DNA of 64,000 nucleotides from Mrakia gelida (lineage: Eukaryota > Basidiomycota > Tremellomycetes > Cystofilobasidiales > Mrakiaceae), in NCBI GenBank assembly GCA_024345305.1, contig BRON01000014.1, positions 868,001-932,000 on the forward strand, read 5' to 3'. Positions 1-10,466 of the stretch are shown in pieces. The translations under genes and the position numbers were made by a program. The notes beneath the pieces are model-generated. The model had not been told where the DNA came from, did not search any database, and saw only the letters and a program-made list of their open reading frames with translations. Position 1 is the first letter of the stretch. Every line of letters starts with the position of its first letter.

Positions 1-941
1 GTCATCCTTTTGGAACGACTTTTTGAGCTTTACCCCAAGTTTGATCAGAAGGGTGAGTCGCTCGGTATACTTGTATCTTCCAAAAACACTTGATGGGCTT
101 GGGAGCTATTTTTGACCCCTCGCACTCGTTCTGTATCGTCTCGTCCCCCCTCTTAGCCGTCGCGTCCGACACCTTCCTTCGACTCACCTTCTCGTCGTTC
201 CTCCTCGCCCTCAAGTTCACGACCGACGGCTCCTTTCGGAACAGAACCCTTGTTGGATATACTCGTTGGAGCCTCGCAGACATTGCGGTGATGGAGAGGG
301 AGCTGTTGGCTGCTCTGAACTTCGATGTTTACATTTCCTGCGACGAGTGAGTTCGGATCTTTCTCTCGCTTCCTCCTCATCTTGTTCTCCCCTTCTCCCT
401 CGTATCACATGAGGCATGACTGAACACTCCTCCATCTCTGTCTAACTCTCGAGCAGATTCCTCCATCGAGCAAACGGCTTCTGGACTCAACACCTCGACT
501 CGACGCCGCGTCGCTCCTCCCCTCTCGACCTCGCTAACCCCACCTCGTCTTCCCTCCCGCCACCCTCTTCTCCAGTGGGAAAGCTTTTTCTCCTTCGACG
601 TCGAGCCGGCCTCGAGGAGAGAGGCTGGAAGGGTGGGATCGTTCGATCTCCCTCGAGAGCGGGGAAGAGGATGGGAGAGGTCGTCGTGGAGGAGAGGGAG
701 ACGGCTTGGAGGGATGGGAGGCTGGAGAGGACCGAGAACTGGGTCAGCTCTCGCTCGAAGTCTTTGAAACAGAAGGGAGAGAAGTCTTCGAGAAGGAGTA
801 AGAAGGAGGATCTTGGGGATGAACTGAAAAAGTGAGTCGCGCGCGCTGGTTTTCGATTCCTCGTCGTGGTAGCTCCTCCGCTCAGAAAACCGCGCTGACT
901 TTAACTTTCTCTGTTGTAGATCACACGGAGAGACTCTATAA
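1..941 (+). CDS. Cyclin-fold protein (Pcl/Pho80-like), 5' end missing
   Basis: The gene enters from the left edge. Exons read as <1..52, 157..346, 457..831 and 920..941, with phases closing at every junction. The encoded segment has the cyclin-box pattern: a helix LLERLFELYP, then FLLALKFTTDGSFRN, then ADIAVMERELLAALNF, which in the family is the ELN.LE.E.L helix. The protein is therefore probably a regulatory partner of a cyclin-dependent kinase; the closest feel is the Pcl/Pho80 group, but the N-terminal half of the box lies outside the window, so subfamily and target kinase are not decided. The C-terminal tail after the box is Ser/Pro-rich and then strongly basic with many Lys, Arg and Glu, typical of disordered tails. 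The final exon adds only a few residues and its use is less certain than the rest; without it the protein would stop about 6 residues earlier. Confidence 0.75.
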
Positions 942-1827
942 TGCTGTCATCGATTCATTCTCTCTCATTGTCACTCGCATCGACCGTTCGAACGAGATTA
1001 TTTGGCTTTCCACTCCCCCTCGCTCTGTTCTTTGTCTACCATACACGCTCCACTCATCTAGACGCTCTCATACCATTGAGTTGATAGCATGCTAGCCCCA
1101 TCACTCGCTTCTATCTTCCTTCACCCTGTTGTCCCCATCTCTTCGTCGATCGTAGAGCTTCGTTCGCTGGACTCTGTCGTCCTAGCTTTGCTTCTTTCCC
1201 TGTCCTTCGCTCACATGGCTATATCACACTATCCATCTAGAAGGCTCAAGCCTCGATCCAGCATCGCGCTTTGATCCTCTCAGCCAGGTCGCGAGAGCTG
1301 CACTTCGAGAACGGAAAGGACGCGTCGCGTTTCAAGCTCGACTCTCGAAGTCGAGACCGAACCTCTTCCTCGTTTCTTTTCTGCTCCCGTTCCGGTCTTC
1401 AGATGCAACTCGGCTCACGGATCTGCTTCCGAAGACCCTTCCAAACGGGAGAGCAGGGACTGGAAGGTATGTGTTTCTGCTTGTTTTCGTTCGCTTGCAC
1501 GAGCCGTGCTTCGCTCAAGGACGAATCGAAGTCGGGTGAGGTCGGCAGCCCTTCCTTCCTTTTGCTGGTCATCCCTGGTCGTAGTTCTTTCGCAGAAGTC
1601 ATTTTTGCAGCTCAGGCGATCAGAAGGTCTTCTTGAGAACTCCTCAGAGTCGGAGTCAGATGTGGACGTGAAGAAATGAGCTCGAAAACGAGCTCCAACG
1701 AAAAAAAAAGCGGAAGTCGAATCGAGGTCGTTTCCGTTTGCGAGCTTTTCTGTTGGCTCCCTCCAACGTCGACTCCCCACTTCGCCCCCTCCCTTCTCCC
1801 TTCTCCCTCCCCTCTCGCTCTTCGACC
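942..1827. other. Intergenic stretch, cyclin 3' flank and NADH dehydrogenase promoter
   Basis: No reading frame here looks like a conserved protein. The last 150 bases before the ATG at 1828 are rich in pyrimidine runs, as expected for a fungal promoter and 5' leader. I see nothing else I can name. Confidence 0.5.
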
Positions 1828-4800
1828 ATGCTCTCCGCTGTCGCTTCCTCCTCCCGCCACTCTTCTCTGGTGTCGTTCGCTTCTCAGCGGTCGTTTGCTA
1901 CCCAGGCGATCTGCAACCCTCGAGTTTCTGCCAACAAGGAGAGGTTGATCATTCTCGGGTCTGGATGGGGAGGATACCAGCTCGTGAGTTCAAGGTCGAC
2001 TTCTATACTCTCTGGAAGGCTGGAAAGGCTCTGGTGGTGGTTTGGGAGCTGTGGGTGGACGAGATCGAGAGGGAGAGCTCTTGAAAAAAGGGAAGGGAGA
2101 AACGGAGGGGAGACGCGGAGGCCAACCTCGGCGAACTAGGATCGTTTCCCTCTCCTCCTTCTTGAGCTCTACGGATTCTATCAAGCTGGTAGAAGGGAAG
2201 GAGGATGCCTATACAGCTCCTGTGCGAGTCTCGAAAAGAGGCGAGCTCAGGGAGGTCTTGCAGCTCAACCGGCGGATATCCGCGAACCAACCTCGCCCCC
2301 AACTCCTTCCTTCCCCTCTCAATCGACTCCCTTCTTCTTCCTCCTACAAGCTCAGGCTGACCAATCTCGCCCTCCTATCCTTCATCTCTCTCTAGGCTGC
2401 TAAAGTTGACCGAAAGAAGTACGATGGTAGGTCCCTTCCTCGCCTTTCTTTCTCCGCGTTCTCTCCTCCTCGCTCATGCTCACTTTTTTGTTTGCTCCTT
2501 CCCTCGCTCTCGCTCTCTCTCTAGTCACCGTCATCTCCCCCACTGGATACTTCACCTTCACTCCTCTCCTCGCCTCCACCTCCGTCGGTACCCTCGAGTT
2601 CCGAACTGCTCTCGAGCCCGTTCGTCGTCTCAAGGACTGCAAGTTCTCCCTCGCTCGAGCTCAGTCGATTGGTGAGTGCCGTCTCCCCTCCTTTTCCGTG
2701 CCCCACCCCCCCCCCCCTCACCCTACCGTCCCGCTCGTCCACTGGCATTCCTCGGTTCACGTCGGCAGACCATCCATACTGACTTTACGTCCTTATCCTT
2801 GTCCTTTTGTCGCTCGAAATCCACAGACCTCAAGGCTCAGACCGTCACCCTCCTCTCCGCCGTCCCCAACCCTACCGATGGAAACTTCTCCACCTCCCCT
2901 CCTCCTCGAGCTGTCGGTGCTCCCCCTCCCAACGACTCCAGCACTCTCCCCAAGCGTGAGTTCTCACTTTGTCGCGTGTTGTAGAGCGACTCCTCGCTCA
3001 AAGGGTCGCTCCTCGACTCGCCTCATTGGTCGCGTTCGACAAAGAACGAGGTCAAACCGAAGCTCAACACTGAACTCGCTCCTTTTCCTCCTCTCTCCCC
3101 TTATCTTCTTCGTCTCTCAGCTGTCCCCAAGGAGGAGACCTTCACCATGGCCTACGATAAGCTCGTTATCTCCGTCGGAGCTTTCTCTGCCACCTTCGGA
3201 ACCGAGGGTGTGAGTTTTGACAGCTTTCCTCCGCGGCTCGTGACCCTTCCTTGCCGCACACGCTGATCTTCTGTCATCTCGATTTGCTCGAATACAGGTC
3301 TACGAGCACGCTCACTTCCTCAAGGACGTTCGAGACGCTCGAGCTATCAGGAAGCGAATCTTGGACTGTGAGTCGAGCTTGCATCCTCCGTTTCGTAACT
3401 TCGTCCCTCTCCTCCTCTCGAGGTTTGAGCTTCACTCATGAGATCAATCGCGAGCTGACTCACATCTTACTTTCGAACAACAGGCTTCGAGCGAGCTTCC
3501 CAGCCTTTCGTCAAGGAGAAGGAGAAGAGGGATCTTCTCTCGTTCCGAGTCGTTGGAGGAGGACCTACTGTTCGTGCCCTTTGCCTTCTTCCCTTCCCTT
3601 CGACGTGCTCATCAACCTCCTCCTCGACTCTGAACTGACCAAACGTTCTTACTCTCGCGTTGTTACAGGGAGTCGAGTTCGCCGGAGAGCTCTGTGATCT
3701 TCTCTCGACTGACATGAAGAGGATCTACCCCGATCTCGCTCAGCTCGCCACCATCAACCTTTACGATGTCGCTCCTGGAATTCTTCTTTCCTTCGAGGAG
3801 TGAGTTTCATCTTTTGTTCGACTTCTCTTGTCGCTCGACCTCAGAAACTGATGAACGATCTCCCTTTGATCTCCTTCAGGTCTCTTCGAGATTACGCCAT
3901 GAAGCAGTTCGCTCGAGAGGGTGTCTCGATCCACCCCAACTCCCGAGTTCTCAAGGTCGGAGATGGATGGATGGACATTGAGGGAGAGGGAAAGCGTGAG
4001 TCCTTCGATCTCTTCGCCTTGAGCTCGCTCAAATCGCGAAGTCCAGAGCTGAAGCTGACCTCGTCGTCCTTCCTTCCCTTTCGCAGTTCCCTTCGGTCTT
4101 CTCGTCTGGTCTACTGGTCTTCAGCCCAACCCTCTGATCGACTCTATCACCGGTGTCTCCAAGGATCCCCGATCTCGATCGTACGTTCCATTGTCTTGCA
4201 TTCTCGTCGCGTCCTTGAGTTCTCGTTCGAGCTGTTGCTGATCGCCTCGTTTCTTTTCTCTTCACCACAGGCTCCACACCGATTCCAGCCTTCATCTTCT
4301 CGACAAGGAGGGACAGCCCTTCCCCAACGTCTTCGCCATCGGAGACAACTCCATCGTCAAGGACGGACCTCGTCTGCCCGCTACTGCTCAGGGTTCGTGT
4401 CATTTCGTTCGACTTGCAGTCTCGCGTCGAACTCGAAGCTGACTCGCCTTCTCTTCCGTTGCTCTCAACTGCAGTCGCTACCCAGAAGGCTCTCACTCTC
4501 GCTAACAACCTGAACAACCTCGTCAACAACAAGCCTGAGAAGCCCTTCGAGTTCGAGTCTGCTGGGTCCATGGTTCGTTTCTTCCCTCGTTCTCCTCGCC
4601 GCCTCGACGCGATCGCTGATCTTCCTGCCCCTCTCTTCGTCCTTAGGTGTACCTCGGAAACTGGCGAGCCATGATTGATCGATCCGGTCCCGATGTCAAG
4701 GGTATCAAGGGAAAGGACGCTGGTGCTTCCGCTTGGTTCCTCTGGCGATCCGCTTAGTTCGTCCACCTTCCTTCTCCCTCTTCCCTTCTTCTCCCTCTTC

Positions 4801-4939
4801 GACCTCTCGCTGACGTCTCACCTGCTCTCTTTTTCCCTTCCGCAGCTGGGGTATGACCATGTCGTGGCGAAACCGATTCCTGCTGTCCGTCTACTGGGGA
4901 ATCAACCTCCTCACTGGACGAGACATCTCTCGATTCTAA
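1828..4939 (+). CDS. Alternative (type II) NADH:ubiquinone dehydrogenase
   Basis: Fourteen exons: 1828..1983, 2396..2426, 2525..2671, 2827..2955, 3121..3209, 3298..3367, 3484..3569, 3669..3799, 3880..3995, 4087..4180, 4271..4392, 4475..4572, 4647..4756, 4846..4939; all phases close, giving 490 residues. Single-subunit flavoproteins of this family oxidise NADH and reduce ubiquinone at the inner mitochondrial membrane without pumping protons. The first 35 or so residues look like a mitochondrial presequence (Ser/Arg-rich, RSFATQ). The FAD-binding GSGWGG is at residues 44-49. A second Rossmann motif GGGPTGVEFAGEL follows mid-protein, then AIGDN near the second FAD contact, and the C terminus WGMTMSWRNRF matches the family's membrane-anchoring end. 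Length is normal. Whether it faces the matrix (NDI type) or the intermembrane space (NDE type) cannot be read from the sequence. Introns with GTTCGT donors occur after exons 7, 11, 12 and 13. Confidence 0.93.
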
Positions 4940-5768
4940 AATGCGCGACCGACCTCTTCCTCGGCCGCTGCTCTCTTCTTCTCGCTCCTCTACCTATATC
5001 TCTTCCCTTCCGTACTACTCCCTCACTATATCCCACACCTCCCTCACGCACACCGCATCTTCGCTCCTCGCATTCTCTCCCTTGACTAGACGCTGCTCCC
5101 TCGCTCCCCTCCCCTTGGTTTCTCTCCAGTCGATGTTGTTTCGGGGTCGAGATGAAGGAGACCCCTATATATATCTTCTTTAGACCGCCTTTCTTCCCTT
5201 CCTCTTTTCCTGACCTGGTTCTTATTGCTTTCACGATCTCTTTTCTTCCTTCCCCTTGCTCGCTCGCTCGCTTCGCTATCTAGACTTTCTCTCTCTCTCT
5301 TCGATCTTCGCTGTTCAGTTGATGGGTGTCCTTTTCTTAGTTGTTTCGAAGCAGTCTAAAAAGATGTAACATGGCATTGATGATGATATCTACGAAGATG
5401 AAAGCGAGAAGGGGTCGTGAGGGAGAGACGAGGACGTAAACGGAAAACAGAAGCGAAGTAGAGGGGACGCGACGAAGGGATGTGAGGAAGGACAGACAGA
5501 CAAGCTACAGGTAATGAGACGAGTGGGAGAGATAGTTAGGGCGAAGAATCAGAAGTGAGAAACGAGAAATCTAGTGTAGAGGAAGAGAGAGAGAGAGAGA
5601 GAGAAGCGAATGAGGTTGGCTCGAAGTTTCATAGAGACGCCCTCTCGCTCCTCTTCCTCGCGTTCCTGTACTCTCGTATGTGCTCCTGACTGCATGAGAT
5701 GAACACCACATATCGATCAGCTAGTAAGACGAAGACTTGGGGTCGTGGGAGGGAAAGAAAAGATCCAC
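4940..5768. other. Intergenic, convergent 3' flanks
   Basis: Lies between the stop codons of two converging genes. It holds pyrimidine-rich sequence after 4940, then purine-rich sequence with a short GA repeat near 5587-5604. I see no convincing gene. Confidence 0.5.
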
Positions 5769-6481
5769 TCACAGATCAAAGCTCTCGTTCCGCCACGTCT
5801 CGCTCTCGTTCGCGACTTCGACCCTGAGTCGAGCTTCCTCCTTGCCCCAGTAGTCGTTCGAGTTCGAGGAGACCTGGATTGGATGGATAGAGGTGTAGGC
5901 GTTGATATCCACTCTGGGAGAAATCGATGCAGAAGGAGAGAGGCTGCATCAGATCCGGCGAGACGTGAGACGAAACGACGCGTCGCGACCGGACAGGAAG
6001 GAAAGAGGACTCACAGGCGGGTTCGTTTGAGCTCGAGGTTCCTCTGGAGATCTTGAAGCTCGAGGGTTCGGCCGCGGATGTATCTCTTCCACGACCTCCT
6101 GCCGAAGTGGACGCGAAAAAAAAGAGGTTAGCGAAATCGACAGGAAGTGAGTGAGAAACGAGTTGAACGAACGCGATGTCGACCTCGAGCACCCTCGAGC
6201 GACGTCCACGCGGATCACTCGAGGTTCGATCCACTCCGAGATCATCTAGGTTCTGGACCAGCTGCATTCTGGCAAGACAGCGACGAAGGAAGGACAGTCA
6301 GATCGGTCGCGTCGACATCGAAGGAAGGAAAGAAACGTGTCGGACGAACGCGACTCTCCAGCGTTCGCTCTGCTCGAGCCGGTAGAGATTTCCTGGCTAT
6401 AAATAGAGAGAAGGAATTCACTGTTGTCAGTCTTGGGTGCGTTCGGAAAAGACAGCGAATGAGGGAAGTCTCAAACTCACC
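5769..6481 (-). CDS. Unrecognised protein, 5' end unresolved
   Basis: Reading the minus strand, exons >6481, 6350..6396, 6173..6268, 6015..6098 and 5769..5943 join with consistent phases and give a C-terminal stretch of about 150 residues containing ILWDEAFGEAW, PGNLYRLEQSERWRVA, SWKRYIRGRTLELQDLQRN and NSNDYWGKEEARLRVEVAN. The amphipathic, charged helical character and clean splice sites (branch points CTGAC and CTAAC) argue that this is or was a real gene. I do not recognise the family. The first exon I can read runs at its 5' side directly into the short-chain dehydrogenase relic on the opposite strand, so the N terminus is either missing, or encoded across the relic, or further upstream. 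No start codon could be chosen. Confidence 0.45.
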
Positions 6482-6513
6482 CAAGCTTCGCCGAACGCTT
6501 CGTCCCACAGGAT

Positions 6514-6930
6514 CCGAGCTCGTTCAAAGCCGCAACCAACCACTTCTTCAAGCGTCTCGCCGGAGAGCTGGAGGCTGAGGAGTTCACCGTCGTTTGCTAT
6601 CATCCAGTGAGTCGCGTCTTTCCTCTCTTCCCGCTTCCAAACTCAAGTCCGGCCCGACTTGAACCTTGACTGCTGGCTTCGATCTTCAAGGACTGGTCTC
6701 CACTAGCAGCACTCCTTTCAAGACAGGAGATGACCTCGGCGGGACCATCGTTATCTCGCCTGAGGAGGCTGGAAAGCGCGCGTCGGTTCGCGTCCCCTCT
6801 TCCTTTCCCTTCTTGCTCTCGCGCTGACCTTCGCGTCTCTCTCTATCACAGTGCCGACTGCATCTCTTCTTGGGGACTCAAGGACAACGGAAAGTTCATC
6901 GGAGTGACGGGAGACGAGATCCCTTGGTAG
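6514..6930 (+). pseudogene. Relic of a short-chain dehydrogenase gene (3' part only)
   Basis: This stretch matches the last three exons of the intact gene at 22252-23671, introns included. Readable pieces: NHFFKRLAGELEAEEFTVV (ending at 6606), GDDLGGTIVISPEEAGK (exon from 690), and GKFIGVTGDEIPW followed by TAG at 6928-6930. Everything upstream, including the nucleotide-binding half and the catalytic Tyr-Lys, is absent, and there is no start codon. In addition the acceptor of the second intron reads CAA (6687-6689) where the intact copy has CAG, so correct splicing is lost. Introns at matching sites show a DNA-level duplication and not a retrocopy. The protein-level similarity is still high, so the copy is old enough to have diverged but not erased. 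Confidence 0.8.
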
Positions 6931-7442
6931 AGTCGAGTAACTTGTCTGCTCGCGTCTGTCCGGTTTCGCCTCTCCTCATCCTCGCGTTGTCGTTTGATGT
7001 AGCTTAGACTCTCTCGCTTCCTCCGCAACTTTTCCCCTGCTCCTTCAGCTTTGCTCTTCGATATATCATTCCCCTTTGTCTACGTTCTCCAGCTTTGTCT
7101 CGAAGTTCGTAGCCTCGGTTGGTCGACGCGTCGGGACAAAGTCGAACTGCTTGATGACTCCCGTCTCTCGCACGAGAGCCTCCATTCCAGAGGCTGAAAG
7201 ACGTGATTAAGTAGATTGTATATTACTGTGGTGAAGCTGTAGTGGATAGGTGAAGATTCAGGATCGATACAATGAGACGACGAGACGAGGAAAGAAAACA
7301 CGAACGCGAACGAGAGTCGACGATGATCAACGAGAAGGGATGTAGCGAGAGGCTCGGAGACTAAGTATGGTGTATTAGGAGTTAACATAGAGGGCAAGGT
7401 AGGGTGGAGAAGTACATAGATGATCAGAAGGAAGGGGTTGAG
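6931..7442. other. Intergenic, 3' flanks
   Basis: Between the relic and the 3' end of the minus-strand membrane protein gene. Contains a CGACGCGTCG palindrome near 7126. No gene seen. Confidence 0.45.
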
Positions 7443-8615
7443 CTAAGGCTTCGGTTGAGCAGACGCCTCGAACATTTCAGCCGTCAAAACGATGGGTTTG
7501 AACTCAGCCCTGTCCTTTGCGAGCGAAGCTTCCACGAGGGGATTCGACCAGACCTACATTACCCACAAACCGAGAGAGAGAGTCAGATCGGGAGACATCA
7601 AGGGAAGAAAGAAGGGGAGGACGAAATCGAACGACGAACAGCTTTGTTCCCTCGACGCGACTGAACAATCCCAAAGACGACGCTCGAGATGAAAATGACT
7701 CCGATCCAGGCAGTATCAATCCAAGCAAAAGCGAGAAGAGCGTCGAGCCGAGTGCAGTATTCCTTCTCTGCGATGCGAAACGAGAGAGAGGGAAACAAAG
7801 CGTCAGCTGAAGCGAGCGCGTCGACGACAACGGGCGAGGTTTCAAAACTTGCCAGTCACTCCATCCGGCATAGAGTAAGGGTATCCATTCAGAGGGCAGT
7901 AAGATTGTCGCAGCGTTTTAGAGGTGTTGGTCCAGGCGATGGAAGCAGCTGAAGGAACGAAACGAAACGAGATCAGCGATTCGAGTTGGCTTCTCGACTT
8001 GACGCGACGTCGCTCGAACTCACCGAGCCAGAGTCCAGAAAGCACGAACAGCCAAGCACGATCGAATATCAGGGACTTGACGATTGAAGGTCGCTTGAGG
8101 AGAGTCGGGAGGATGAAGCTTGAAAGGAGAAGAAAGGGAAGGACGTGAGCTTGGCGAGACGGAGTTCGTGGCGTTGGGAGAAGCGAGAAGCTCACTCACA
8201 CGAAGAGAGGAACGACGATGAGACTGAGAACAGTCAGAGCTGCAAATATGAAAACGATCATTCCGTAGTAGCCGTCGTGACGGTCTGCAGTGGGGCGAAG
8301 GGGAGGGAAAGGAGGGACGAGGCGAGGTCAGCCGCGAAAGGAGCGACGGACGACTCAGAACTTCAGAAGTGTGGAAGAGAAGCGAGGTCAAGGGGTTGTA
8401 CTCACATCCAGCCTGTATGACAGGGTTCAGAGGGGCATACAGAAATTCAGCAAACGACCTCAAGAGAAGGGCAAGGGGAGGAAGGAGACGAAGGGACGAA
8501 CGAGAGGGAAAAAGTCCGCGAGAAGTCCGAGGAGGACGATGTCGAGGGCGATGAACGAAAGGAAGGCAACACTTCGAGTCAGAGCGAGGCGAGTAGAGAA
8601 GAGAGGAGTTGACAT
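7443..8615 (-). CDS. Four-span MARVEL-like membrane protein
   Basis: Seven exons: 8502..8615, 8406..8412, 8200..8284, 8024..8118, 7853..7948, 7640..7767, 7443..7553; 211 residues with all phases closing. There are four hydrophobic segments: residues ~16-36 (VAFLSFIALDIVLLGLLADF), a long one after GYYGM (IVFIFAALTVLSLIVVPLFV), one in IFDRAWLFVLSGLWL, and one in DTAWIGVIFISSVVFGIVQ. A short first loop, a charged AEKEY/TEKEYCTRLDA loop before helix 4 and a polar C-terminal tail fit the MARVEL/tetraspan type found in fungal membrane-domain proteins; function is inferred only from topology. Two splicing oddities: exon 2 is a 7-base microexon supplying the residues that join helix 1 to GYRHDGYYG, and the intron 7768..7852 begins GC instead of GT. 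Both are needed for an open, hydrophobically sensible frame. Confidence 0.78.
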
Positions 8616-10466
8616 GGTGAGGGTTGAGGTAGTAGGAGTTGGTGGTTGGAGGATGGGAAGAAGGGCAAGCGGACTCGAGCGAAGCGAGACGGGACGTTCT
8701 CAGGCACAGCTTCGGGTTTCCCTTGGGAGTGTTTGACGACTGATTACAAGAGATTCCGGGACCAGCACTAGGGAAAAGACGCATGGGCGAGTCGAAGGTG
8801 ACTCACCTTGCCCAAGCGAGAGGACGGAGAAGCTGAAAAAATGGTTTGTGCTTGAGCGAGTCGCGAAGTCTCTTCGACGTCGCTCTTGCCTGCGTGCTGT
8901 CCGAAGAGAGAGTATAAGAGGGGCTCTCGAGCGTGGGGAGAATGATGGTTGAGAAAAGCGCACGTCTGAGAGCAAAAGAACAGGAGAGAGCGATGACTGT
9001 TGACGACGCGTCGCGACCTCTCTTTCGCTCTTTCAGCCCAAACGAAGATGGAACGAATCATGATGATCAAGGTAGCGGAGGGGTGTGTATCTATGCACTT
9101 GCTTTTTGGAGTCGAGGAAGGAAAGGAAAGAAAAGAAACAGCGGGTCAGCCTTGAGATCTCCTGTCACCAAAAACAGCGTCGAGTCGAGACAGGAATGAA
9201 GAGAGCGAAGGGGTTTGGGTTTTAGGAAAGTTGTTGTATAATAGTTTGATCGTCAGGTTGGACCCTAGGGTCTTTTATGAAGAATTCGGTAATATGGTTT
9301 CTCATCATTTCGAGGGAAGAAGGGAGGGGAGGGGATGGGATGGGGTCGAAGGAGGGGAGAGGAAGAGGGAGGGAGAGAAGAGCTCACCTGAAGAGGAGGA
9401 GGAGGGGAGCTTAGAGGCGAGGAAAGGGAGGAAGGAGAGATTGGAGCTGGGTGGAGGTGGTGGTAAGGAGATGAGGGGAAAGGGAGGAAGGGAAGGCGAG
9501 GTCATTTTGATGGGAACGAGCGAGGGGAGATGGGCGACGACGTCGCTCCTTTCGCGACCGCTTCACCATCTCGAGGGTCATCAGAGAGTGATGAGAACTC
9601 ACAGCTGAAGAAAAGGAGAAACAGAGCGGACGAGGAGAGGTGATGGGAAAAGGAAGAGAAGAGACGAGGTGGAACGAGCGAGCCAGCGAGATGGGAGTCG
9701 AATGACAAAAGTCCCACTCCCCACTTTTTATCGCTCTCCCAGGACGGCGCAGCAGAAGATAAGAAGAGTCCAGAGTGAGTTCTGAGTTCCAATTCAAAGA
9801 AAGGCTGACGCGTTCTTGGAAGAGACGAGAGGAGTCGCGTCGTTGGCTCGCTTCCGGAGCCTTCTTGACGACGACTCGAAGGGAGCGAGCGAGCGAGGTC
9901 CCGACTGCTACTCTGCTTTTTGATTCGGTTCAGGCTCGGATCCGACCTGAAAATCTGGAGATCGAGAGACGTGGGTGTTCGGCGCTGGCCTTGGAGCGAG
10001 GCAAATCGTTGCGAGACGAGAGAGAGACGCGTCGTCGTCCCTTTTCGATCTCGCTCTTTCTCGCCCCTCCCTCGAATCTGCGAGCCCTAGATCGTGCTGA
10101 TGACAGAGCTGACTGTGCTTTATCAAAAGGGTGGGACGTGCGAGGAACCTTTGAAGGGGAGAGCTTGATTAAAAACCGACGCGTCGGCAGATGGTTTGTT
10201 GTGGGGAAGAGGGAGGACGTCGGCGTTGTTTCTTCTCGAGATTCTTCAGCTGAAAAACCTTCTCCTTTGCGCCGAAGGGATACGAGGATGAGAAGGGCTG
10301 AGAGAAACTGAAAATTTGCGCGAGGCTGAACAGCCCAGATCGAAATGCCTGCCTTCTTGGGAGAAGGTCGATCGGGTGACCGACTCGAGCTGTTCCTTCC
10401 CCCTCAACCACTTCCTTCCTTCTTTTCCTCTCCCCTCCCCTTCCTTCACTCTTTCGGATCGCCTCG
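8616..10466. other. Large intergenic region (1.85 kb), divergent promoters
   Basis: Separates two divergently transcribed genes. It contains a purine-rich block on the plus strand (about 9310-9500), MluI-type palindromes near 9005, 10025 and 10175, and scattered open frames of biased composition that do not resemble proteins. A non-coding transcript or a small spliced gene cannot be excluded. Confidence 0.45.

Noticed and set aside
9231..9797. Open frames on both strands of the large intergenic region
   Set aside because: Their products are simple Ser/Pro or Arg/Glu/Gly-rich sequence from purine/pyrimidine bias, with no domain-like pattern or consistent splice sites.
9946..9965. 15-base identity CCTGAAAATCTGGAG shared with the opposite strand near 36346-36362
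   Set aside because: In 64 kb a few such 15-base matches are expected by chance, and flanks are not clearly alignable.
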